From Sthenelais limicola (Eukaryota > Annelida > Polychaeta > Phyllodocida > Sigalionidae), in assembly GCA_942159475.1 (NCBI GenBank), contig OW804100.1, positions 5,472,127 to 5,536,126 of the forward strand: a stretch of DNA of 64,000 bases. Reading direction: 5' to 3'. The notes beneath the pieces were generated by a model, which searched no databases, was not told the origin of the DNA, and was given only the letters and a program-made list of their open reading frames with translations. The position numbers were made by a program, and so were the translations under genes. Within the stretch, counting starts at the first letter, position 1. Each line of letters begins with the position of its first letter. Positions 33,173 to 42,298 of the stretch are shown here, piece after piece.

Positions 33173-33650
33173 AAAGAGGAGATCAAGCCGATTCCAATGA
33201 TAGTAAACATTATGGACGGTTTAATAAGTATTTCTATGTTCTAAATTTGATATTCTTTTTTTTAAAAAAGAGTTTGCAATATCTTTGGGTGGACCACTAC
33301 TAGTAAAGAAGCTAATTCATGTTTGAAAACAAGTTTGAAATAGTTCTGGGTGGGCAACTACCAATAAAGTATAATGTCCTGAGATTTGGTAGATAGATTC
33401 GTATCACTAAGAGTGCTAAGCCCTCCAAGAATCAGAACATTCCAGTAAAGAGATCTTGTGAACAAAACACTTTAAAAATTATTATTTTTGCGACTTATGA
33501 CTCATTTTCCTGAACACAACCCAATTTGTGGAGACTGGAGACGTAACAGGTGCGAGTATGAGGTAGATAAGGTAGATATGAGGTAATTTAATAAACGCTA
33601 CATTTTACTCTGATATTGGATGCCTCAAATTAGCAATGACCTTCTGTCGA
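33173..33650. other. No gene seen
   Basis: Continues the interrupted repeat (GCGACTTATGACTCATTTTC near 33487), then unique-looking sequence. Confidence 0.45.
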
Positions 33651-34165
33651 CGCTGGAGACCTGTGGATGTAAGTTATTCCTAATTATGATTAGGATATTT
33701 GGTTGGGAGTGAGCATAACCGAAGTCCATCAATTAGGACACTATACCTTATGGCTAATACTTAAAATGGTAAGCGCAGCCATTTTGGCTTTGAGAAACAA
33801 GGCAGTCCTAATCTTTCATTAATTTGTTCTCCTATAGTATATACAGTGTGTCACAACATATATGGCAATATGCCTTTAGGTTATAATTTCCAACGAATGT
33901 GGGTCAGATTTTCAGAAAATGTACAGTTGGCAGCAGTACACATTTAGTAAATTCTGCTAGACTATGCTGAAATTTGGTCAATACTAGGTAAATTCAATTA
34001 TTTTCGGCATTGATTCTAGTAATCTGTTTGTTTAGGTTGAACTGTGTTTTGAACATTATTTTCGTCTGAAATTTTGGTTATTTGAGAAGATTGGTGAAGG
34101 TCAATTGTACATTTTCTGAAAATCTGACCCATGTATCAGCATCATTCAGGGTATAAAGCACCGTC
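33651..34165 (+). repeat. Duplicated block carrying the MITE (filled site)
   Basis: Direct partner of about 34305-34600 (CGAAGTCCATCAATTAGGAC, TATAGTATATACAGTGTGTC, CCTTTAGGTTATAATTTC). The two are largely collinear except for the MITE at 33901-34130. Confidence 0.9.
33901..34130 (-). mobile_element. MITE family 1 with empty-site proof, TSD ATGT
   Basis: GGGTCAG...CTGACCC between ATGT and ATGT. The partner block has AACGAATGTATCAGCATC without the element, which fixes the borders and a 4-bp duplication. Confidence 0.95.
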
Positions 34166-34304
34166 TCAAATTTGGGTTATCTGAGAAGATTGGTGAAGTT
34201 GAATTATATATTTTCTGGTGACTTCACCGATGAGATAATTTAGTAAATGCTGCATTTTACTTTGATATTGGATGCCTTAAATAAGCAATGTCGTTCTGCT
34301 GACA

Positions 34305-34600
34305 TTGGAGACATATAGATGTAAGTTATCACTAATTATGATTGGGATATTTGGTTAGGAGTGAATATAACAGACCTAACCGAAGTCCATCAATTAGGAC
34401 ACTATGCCTTATGGCTAATACTTAAAATGGTAAGCGCAGCCATTTGTCATTTTGGCTTTGATGATCAAGGCAGTCCTGGTCTTTCATTAATTTGTTCCCC
34501 TATAGTATATACAGTGTGTCACGACATCTTGCAAAATGCCTTTAGGTTATAATTTCTAACGAATGTATCAGCATCAATCAGGGTATAAAGCACCTTTTAT
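34305..34600 (+). repeat. Duplicated block without the MITE (empty site)
   Basis: Partner of 33651-34165. It keeps one ATGT at the position where the other copy has the element. A family-1 remnant (34150-34230) lies between the two blocks. Confidence 0.9.
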
Positions 34601-34859
34601 ATCAAGGTCGTAATGGGGCAGCACAAATTCACAAAGTGGAGGCATTTATGATAGTTTACCCGTCAAATAACTCCATTGTCTAATCGTCCTCCAGTCCGTT
34701 AACACATACCAATAGGACTGTCAGCGTTTTGTACAATAGGCAAATAGCCAGAGCCTCCGACATTAACAGACATGGGTAAAACGAAGCTTTACATTGAAGT
34801 TGAGAGCATGTAAGTATTTGAATGTTACATCTAACCTTCAAACCTGTGTTCGATAAATT

Positions 34860-34986
34860 CTCAAATCTCAAATTCTTCTAAATTAGAGTGAATAGTGATA
34901 ACTACTCTTCGTCTTATATTTGGGTTATTTGAGTTATTTGAGGAGATTGGGAAAGAACAATTGTGCATTTTCTGAACACTTTAGCC
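34860..34986 (-). mobile_element. MITE family 1, internally deleted
   Basis: AAATTCTTCTAAATTAGAGTG jumps directly to CTTCGTCTTATATTTGGGTT, so the middle third is missing. The end is decayed. Confidence 0.6.
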
Positions 34987-36105
34987 TCTTGGACCAACCA
35001 GCCGGGAGTAGCTGTACGAGGAAGGACATTCTATTCCAACAATGGCATCATGCGTGCTATCATTTTGGGGTAATCTGTGTTCGTTTATTTAAAATGTTTT
35101 TTTAATTGCAAATAAGGCCAATACATGTATAATTATACAAAATACATGTTGATCATGTCAATGTCTTATCGCTTTGCCTATACAAATTTATATTACTCAT
35201 CATTATCTGAATCATTGTTTTTTCATTCAGGTTGTTCTCACTCCGAAGAGTGGTTTTCGTAGTGCCCTATAACTACAACGTTGTACATAATTCTACCTCA
35301 CCTAATTCTACTTCAGAATCTATTCTGTACATACTTCTAGTTTACTTCTATATAATAATAATGTACTTTGTGTAAAGATGACTGGCCCGGAATAGTGTTT
35401 GGGTGTCACTTCATTGCTCATATGAAGCCATTATTATTGGCAGATTTTTAATTCATTTTGGACAGATTTTATTCAGGTATTTTGAACTGGCATAAGCCAT
35501 ATAGATCAAGGCAGCTTGGGTAAACCCTGGTCTTCCCCTGCCACCTGAATTTACTAATTAGTTATTTTGAACAAACAGAGAAAAGAGAGAAAGATTGAGG
35601 TTACAAAATATCAGTGGTTGTTGTTATTGGGTCAAGTGGTGATGTTTCAGGAAAATAATGCAGTGCCTTACTCTTTCCAAAGGCTATCTCAGGACGAATT
35701 CTATTGCATAGGAACCATTGCAAATTCATTAGTGACAATTTCATTTATGGATCTATATCTTATTACTGATGTTTATTTTAAAGGGCCGCTTGGAAGAACT
35801 CCAGTGGAGAAGAAGTTTGTCCTCTTCTTGATTTATAATTATGTACATGTTTCACTGAATAAAAGTATAATTATTATAAGTTTTAGTACTGAAACAGTCC
35901 CGAATCTGTCCAACTCTGTACTAATGGTCTGTACTCTGTTTACAAATGGGTTAAAAGCCTTTGTGTAAACACTGTAAAGGGCCTGGTCCACTAAGACAAT
36001 TCTCATCCGATTCTCAGAGCATTTGCAAAAGAGTCGTCTGCAGAAATCGCATGCGAATCGGCTTGGTGGACGAGGTCCTTAAGTCTTTAATCATGCATGT
36101 TGCAG
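34987..36105. other. Upstream region of copy 2; first exon not found
   Basis: A first exon ending in phase 2 is expected for copy 2, but none could be recognised. An uninterrupted 133-codon frame at 35567-35968 lacks an ATG start and any known domain, and I do not call it a gene. Confidence 0.4.
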
Positions 36106-37850
36106 GCCTGAATGATACTACACAGGGCGGTTCATGATGTTGGCTAAGGAAGTGGCCGCAGTCCTGCCAGATGCAGAAATAAAGAAGTTCGCTGGCCGCA
36201 GAGGTATTGTGATTTTCAAGATAAGATATTTTTATTTTTATAACCTTGAGTATATATTTCCAGTGCTCATATTCTAAATCTATGATAACAGCCGTCTCTT
36301 GTTAGTCTCATAAATGTATGTCGACCAATTTGTCTACTTATGGATCAGATCGTCAGAAAATGTACTCATTTGTACTCTCCAAAAATGACAAATAAAAAAC
36401 ATCTTATCTTATCTTATCTTGTGCTTTTCACAAGGGACATACCCCCTGCTTTTACTACATAATTCTTTCTTACGGGGTTAATTATTTCAGATGCGTTCGA
36501 GGTGAAAATAAATGGCTACCTTGTGTACAGCAAGTTAGAACGCGACTACTTCCCCAAACCAAGCGAGGTAATGTTTCATTAACTGTCTGTGTCAGATTTT
36601 GAGAAAATGCACAACCTACAGATTTTTTACAGGAGGGGCGGTGTTGTAGAGGGGGCTTTACCGGGGGAAACCGTTCTTTCCTTGGTCCACACCAAAATTT
36701 CTTGTTAAATCCTTTATTCAAAACACCTTCCATCTGGGCATATACATGACTAAATCATTCACACGTTTCTCATTTGGCATCATAAACACAGTTATCAAAG
36801 CAACCGACTAGATCCAAGAGAGTCCAACTTACTTGAAAAAATGATTATATGTACATATCATTTGAATACACAGACACCATAATAATATAATACTTATGTC
36901 ATGGGACCTTCGTCAATCACAAGCTAAGCAATTATCGCAATGTTTAATGAAACAATCCCAATGTTTATGTTTGTCAACCACATTATAGACCAAAGTTATC
37001 TCACACAGGATTTATAATTTTACAGGCCACTCCTTCTGCACGTCTGGTTGGATATAATTATAATACTTTTGTTTCACCTTAGAGAGTAGAACTATGATAC
37101 ACAACCTACAGTTCTACACGTCTCTCAAATTCTCCTAAATTAGAGAGAAAAATGAAAGATACTGAGTATATCTGAGTGTATTCTGTATCATATTCATTCA
37201 ATAAATCTGTCTGGTTATGTTGAACTGTATTTTGAACCTGATTTTCGTCTTAAATTTGCGTTATTTGAGAAGATTGGTGAAGGGCAATCGTACGTTTTCT
37301 GAAGACTTGTCCGGTCTTCATTTGCATTATACACATCATACAATTTCACACTTGCTTTCAAAGGATGCGGCACAATGTATAATTAAACATATCCGCAAAA
37401 CATCACTGGTTGTTAAATAAATATGATAAGTTAGCATTAGTCGATACTAACCAAACGGCTTCCTTTTTCTGGGACGATCAAAAAATGCAAGTCTGTTCAA
37501 TAAGGGTGGTCTCCACTGGCTGTGGTAAGCTCTGTGGTAAGCTCTGTAGTAAGCTCTGCGGTAAGCTCTGTGGTAAGCTCTGTGGTAAGCCTTGGGATGG
37601 TGTTCTGATGGTGAGAAGTGGCGAGGTCCTGCCTACATGGCCAGTGAACCATGTAGGCTGGACCTCATCATTCCTCTCCACCTACAGAACCAGCACAAAC
37701 CATCGCAAGGCTTACCGCAAGGCTTACCGCAACCAGTGGAGACCACCCTTAAACTAATACATGTCTTGTGCTCAGATTGTGGCGTACTGCGAGCGTCTGG
37801 CTGAGACTGGGGAGATACCAGCCACAAGCGCTACCTGCACCCTACTGTAG
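36106..37850 (+). CDS. MIEN1/selenoprotein W-like protein, copy 2 (predicted selenoprotein, 5' incomplete)
   Basis: Exons 36106-36203 (98 nt), 36491-36567 (77 nt) and 37776-37850 (75 nt), with the same sizes and phases as the other copies. Acceptors follow GTTGCAG, TTTCAG and CTCAG; donors are GTATTG and GTAATG. The exon-2 product starts PE-U-YYTGRFMMLAKE with TGA at 36113-36115, exactly the column of copy 1. Exon 3 encodes AFEVKINGYLVYSKLERDYF. Exon 4 ends in the CaaX box CTLL, favouring geranylgeranylation. The second exon-2 frame tried, starting after CACAG at 36125, would lose this alignment. The first exon is not identified. The last exon is repeated at 38848. Confidence 0.7.
36113..36115 (+). 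other. In-frame TGA, predicted selenocysteine codon of copy 2
   Basis: Third full codon of the 98-nt exon, the column that is TGA in copy 1 and GTC in copy 3. Confidence 0.7.
36594..37317 (-). mobile_element. MITE family 1 split by a 478-bp insertion
   Basis: GTGTCAGATTTTGAGAAAAT ... CACAACCTACAG is one end, and the family sequence resumes at 37112 with TTCTACACGTCTCTCAAATT. It lies in intron 3 of copy 2. Confidence 0.8.
36622..37099 (-). mobile_element. 478-bp insertion with 12-bp TSD
   Basis: Flanked by exact copies of CACAACCTACAG (36610-36621 and 37100-37111). The left edge begins with a T-rich run (ATTTTTTACAGG), which on the minus strand could be a short A-rich tail of a retroposon. 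No ORF. Confidence 0.75.
37503..37749. mobile_element. MITE family 2 (AGGGTGGTCTCCACTGG ends), TSD TA
   Basis: Inverted ends AGGGTGGTCTCCACTGG / CCAGTGGAGACCACCCT between TA and TA. Inside are repeats of GGTAAGCTCTGT on the left and AAGGCTTACCGC on the right, and a central palindrome around CTACATGGCCAGTGAACCATG. The right end stops 26 nt before the exon 4 acceptor. The Cys/Lys/Leu repeat frames across it are not proteins. Confidence 0.9.
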
Positions 37851-37904
37851 ACGTACTGGACATGTACATGCAGGTGATACTTTAATATTAAAACTTTAAT
37901 ATCA

Positions 37905-38235
37905 GAGTCAGATTTTCAGAAAGTGCACAATCTACATTTCTACACATCTCTCAAATTCTGCTGAATTAGAGTGAAAAATGATATTTACTGAGTATATCTG
38001 GGTGTATTCTGTATTGTATTCATTCAATAAATCTGTCTGGTAATGTTGAACTCTATTTTGAACATGATTTTTGTCTTAAATTTGGGTACATTTTCTGATG
38101 CTCAACCTATTAGCAATGGCTGGATAGATCACAAAAGCACATGGACACACTGTATTTTGAACTTTATTATCTGAAATTTGGGTTATTCGAGAAAATTGAT
38201 GAAGTTGAATTGTACATTGTCTGAAAATCTGACCC
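37905..38235 (-). mobile_element. MITE family 1, composite
   Basis: GAGTCAGATTTTCAG...AAATCTGACCC. It is longer than other copies because a second partial 3' end (ACTTTATTATCTGAAATTTG) is joined on after an inserted segment. Confidence 0.75.
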
Positions 38236-38518
38236 TTATATCCTTTAAAGGACGAGAAGCGGCAAGTCATAAGTTTGTTGACCAACTTTCCACATATGAG
38301 CCTGATGAGAGATTTTGACTAAAGCATGACGTCACAAGCTCGATACACGCCAGATGGAGACAGTGGTGCTGCGAATTGTGTCTTGGTTGCTACGTGCACC
38401 TCACTAACTACAATTGGACTTAAATTACAAATAAAGATTTCCAAAGCACCTTCACTGTATGCATGCTTTTGTTGTTATTCATATTTGAGACATACATTGA
38501 AACTTATTTTTAACTTAT

Positions 38519-39583
38519 CTAACCAAACGGCTTCCTTTTTCTGGGACGATCAAAAAATGCAAGTCTGTTCAATAAGGGTGGTCTCCACTGGCTGTGGTAA
38601 GCTCTGTGGTAAGCTCTGTAGTAAGCTCTGCGGTAAGCTCTGTGGTAAGCTCTGTGGTAAGCCTTGGGATGGTGTTCTGATGGTGAGAAGTGGCGAGGTC
38701 CTGCCTACATGGCCAGTGAACCATGTAGGCTGGACCTCATCATTCCTCTCCACCTACAGAACCAGCACAAACCATCGCAAGGCTTACCGCAAGGCTTACC
38801 GCAACCAGTGGAGACCACCCTTAAACTAATACATGTCTTGTGCTCAGATTGTGGCGTACTGCGAGCGTCTGGCTGAGACTGGGGAGATACCAGCCACAAG
38901 CGCTACCTGCACCCTACTGTAGACGTACTGGACATGTACATGCAGGTGATACTTTAATATTAAAACTTTAATATCAGAGTCAGATTTTCAGAAAGTGCAC
39001 AATCTACATTTCTACACATCTCTCAAATTCTGCTGAATTAGAGTGAAAAATGATATTTACTGAGTATATCTGGGTGTATTCTGTATTGTATTCATTCAAT
39101 AAATCTGTCTGGTAATGTTGAACTCTATTTTGAACATGATTTTTGTCTTAAATTTGGGTACATTTTCTGATGCTCAACCTATTAGCAATGGCTGGATAGA
39201 TCACAAAAGCACATGGACACACTGTATTTTGAACTTTATTATCTGAAATTTGGGTTATTCGAGAAAATTGATGAAGTTGAATTGTACATTGTCTGAAAAT
39301 CTGACCCTTATATCCTTTAAAGGACGAGAAGCGGCAAGTCATAAGTTTGTTGACCAACTTTCCACATATGAGCCTGATGAGAGATTTTGACTAAAGCATG
39401 ACGTCACAAGCTCGATACACGCCAGATGGAGACAGTGGTGCTGCGAATTGTGTCTTGGTTGCTACGTGCACCTCACTAACTACAATTGGACTTAAATTAC
39501 AAATAAAGATTTCCAAAGCACCTTCACTGTATGCATGCTTTTGTTGTTATTCATATTTGAGACATACATTGAAACTTATTTTT
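38519..39583 (+). repeat. Tandem duplication, unit 2
   Basis: Second unit; homology ends in the T run at about 39583. It contains a second copy of MITE family 2 (38575-38821) and of the composite family-1 MITE (38977-39307). Confidence 0.95.
38848..38922 (+). CDS. Duplicated terminal exon of copy 2
   Basis: Identical to 37776-37850, including acceptor CTCAG, the CTLL CaaX box and TAG. It could act as an alternative last exon, with a 3' UTR and AATAAA at 39502-39507. Both exons encode the same tail, so the protein would not change. Confidence 0.6.
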   Translation: MVAYCERLAETGEIPATSATCTLL

Positions 39584-40545
39584 TTGCAAAGGTTGTATTC
39601 AACATATCCTGCCCCCGAGGCTTTTACACATCTAAGGTTCAATATCAGTCTCCCTTATATTTGATATTGATATTTCGTGTATTCTTCTTTTTCTCTTCCA
39701 CTTCAGATTCCCACTTATATCTCGTGTGGGTTTTTGCATATTTTAAACCTGTTTTTAGATTAATCAATAAAAGACCGAAATACGACTTTCTAGATGCATA
39801 CATCTCATTACATTGAAACTTATTAATTTCCTCTGTTTATACCATGATTACCTTATTTAAATATATTATATAAATCAGCCTGTATAGATGTATATCTTCC
39901 AGTAAACCGCTTTGTTAACTTTACAGCGTCATGTTACGAAATTCCAACTGTTAATATTATAAATTCCAACTGCACACGTGTAAAGAATCATTGACAGTCA
40001 ATGACTGAGATGATATTGTTGGTCTACATTAGGAGAATGTAAGAAACAAAATAAGGGATTGAAATCCTCCCAAATGGCCGGAGAGAGCAACTAAATGCAA
40101 TAAAAGCTTTTCAATTCAATTCAAACTTTTGCAAGAACGATGGATCAATATTTAACGAATTTTTAATTGATGAGAACACAAATAATTTCTTCACAAGTAT
40201 TCAGTTCATTTGTATAGGTCGATTGCGATGTGATCCCAGTCATCCACAGAGCAACACCTTAGATTAGCTCTGAGTTTTATATGATATTTTATATCGGTGC
40301 ATGGGTGTGCACAACATTGTACAGAGAAATCCTACTAGCCAATAGGGGATTTGCATGTCTCACTGCGCATGTCTACTGCAGTGCATGCTGGGATGATTCT
40401 GTGGAAATCTGACATACAAATATTTGGCCACATTTTTATCGAAAATTCTAAGAGTGTTTTCACCAATATCATAGCTTTTATAAATGATCTATGTACATCA
40501 AATGCATGATGGGAAGGATAGAGGCCTGTTTTATAGAAACATGTA
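39584..40545. other. No gene seen; AT-rich spacer
   Basis: Short frames only. It ends at the target site of element B. Confidence 0.5.
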
Positions 40546-40744
40546 TGTTATGTAGACCTAAAGAGCTATTGTAATGATAATATAGAGAAAAGGTAAGAAT
40601 GACCCTCACACGATGGTAGTGTTTGTATGAGTGTTTAATGGTAGTGAGACTTGGGCGCTCCTGGTAGTATACATACATATTAATGAGCGTGGGTAAACCT
40701 ACACCTCAATGGGAGGTGTGGGGAGGCTATATGCCTATATAACA
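40546..40744 (-). repeat. Element B 3' LTR
   Basis: 199 bp, TGTTATGTAG ... TATATAACA on the plus strand, with the same sequence as 51216-51414 by eye. Confidence 0.95.
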
Positions 40745-40747
40745 TAA

Positions 40748-40760
40748 TCTCCTCCCCCCT
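40748..40760 (-). other. Element B polypurine tract
   Basis: On the minus strand AGGGGGGAGGAGA lies 3 nt before the 3' LTR, the expected place for the plus-strand primer. Confidence 0.85.
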
Positions 40761-42298
40761 GAAACAATCGCAAAATACGGATAAAGGTGAATTTTAAGAT
40801 TGAATATTAATATGAATACAATACATCACAAAGTATTTTTCGATTTTCAAGTAATAAATGGAACATTTGAGCTCATCAGTTAAATAGACATCATATTTAT
40901 AATATACAAGTCTGACCTCAAGCGATGAAGAATCTTAAACATCTTATATGAACCATCACGAGATTAACATTAATAATATTCCAATCGTTTTCCTGTCACC
41001 GTCCAACGCTTTTGTAAAATAATATGTACCTTTGAACATGCCGCCCATAACGACGTATATCAACCTGTATAGCGGTTTGCTCACCAACATCGCCTATCGT
41101 TACTCGAGGCGCGGCAGTGTCGGTAATGCCCACCAGGTGGTGCCACTCGTCCCAAAACACTTTAGTCAAACTACTGGGTTAACATGGGTAGATGCTGCCG
41201 TCTCTTTTAAGTTATACGACAAAGAATCAGCCTAAATACAAAATAAAGCTGGCTACCTATATTAATAAAGATGTGGGAATTACAAATCTCCCCCTTATCC
41301 ATATCTCCTGTTAAAGGTTATAAAATCCAACATGGAAATCGGCCTGTGAGGCCTTCACTCTTTGACTACGTAAAGGTTAAAATATAATTTAAATACGAAC
41401 AAACTGCGGACCCCTACGACAAGCAGTAATCAGTGGCCTGGGAGGCCTTCACTCCAATGTTTCTTTTAAAACAAGTTCAAGCAATATGACAACATATCAA
41501 TGTCCGATTAATGTCCCCGCCGTGCAGCATATACGAATATGGTCGTGTAGGAAGTGCTCCCTGTTATGACGACGCATGTCTGCGGAAACTGCAATGTCCA
41601 CGATGCTATCCTCAAGCATGGCTTTCCCCAAGGGCCATCAGGGTAGCACCTGGTTGGTCCGTCGATGCCTCACTGCAATTCAATTACATTTAAATCGCAC
41701 GTTAAATCGTGTGAAAACAAGAAATCCAATGGCATGTTTTTAACCAAATACATTCAATCAACCGGTAGGAAGGTCCCATTGGTCTCTGGGTGAGAATTGC
41801 GATATGGAACTGAGTCAAACATAAATAAAAATGCTTCCCAAAAAAATATCAGACCAGTTCTGCTTTTCATTTACAGATTAGGATAGGCAAATAAAAATAT
41901 TAACGATCTGGAAGATCTTTGCATGCGGCCAAATACAGGCACTGATAATACATAATGGAGTTGGCTGTACGCCTCGTCTAGCTTGACAGCAATACGAGCG
42001 GGCCGAGCCCTGCCTAACTCAAAAGCGCGGACGTCGGAGAGAGCACCTGTGCGAGTCGCGCAGTGTATTCTCTATGGAGTAGTGGCAACAGGTGGTGTAT
42101 TTCAATGCCGCGGGCCCGTAAAATATATCATGACTACAATGCTACTGTGAACTTTCGGCAATTTGCCCCCGAGGAGGCTTCCCCGGCCTTGCGCGGCCGT
42201 GTGCCGTGTATGCTCTGTCGCCGGGCGGCCGGTCGGTCTCCCGACTCACCCTGGTTAAAACGGCTTTGCTAGCCAAGTTGGCCGCTTTGTAAAACTTT
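40761..42298 (-). other. Element B 3' untranslated region
   Basis: About 1.5 kb between env and the polypurine tract. The part next to env (about 41950-42270) is much more GC-rich than the rest. No supported ORF. Confidence 0.6.

Larger units (their letters stand above)
37447..38518 (+). repeat. Tandem duplication, unit 1 (1,072 bp)
   Basis: Matches 38519-39583 at constant offset 1,072, and the encoded frames are identical in both units. It contains a foldback MITE, exon 4 of copy 2, a family-1 MITE and the 3' UTR with AATAAA at 38430-38435. Confidence 0.95.

Noticed and set aside
33640..33690. First exon of copy 2 ending at a GTAAGT donor
   Set aside because: The phase and residues do not fit the family, and the block is a repeat present twice.
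35567..35968. 133-codon frame upstream of copy 2, considered as its first exon
   Set aside because: No ATG, no phase-2 donor joining to 36106, and no family pattern.
14607..36203. Copies 1 and 2 as ordinary pseudogenes with premature stops
   Set aside because: Not excluded, but the TGA is in the same column in both, is the only stop, and coincides with the family Sec/Cys position while splice sites and CaaX boxes stay intact.
38248..38430. SECIS element in the 3' UTR of copy 2
   Set aside because: ATGA, AA and CGAA can be placed, but helix II is only about 6 bp with wobble pairs, so I do not annotate it.
37410..38829. Cys-rich KLCGKLC repeat proteins on both strands
   Set aside because: The repeat is the inverted-repeat interior of MITE family 2, found also at 53.6 and 62.8 kb with broken frames.
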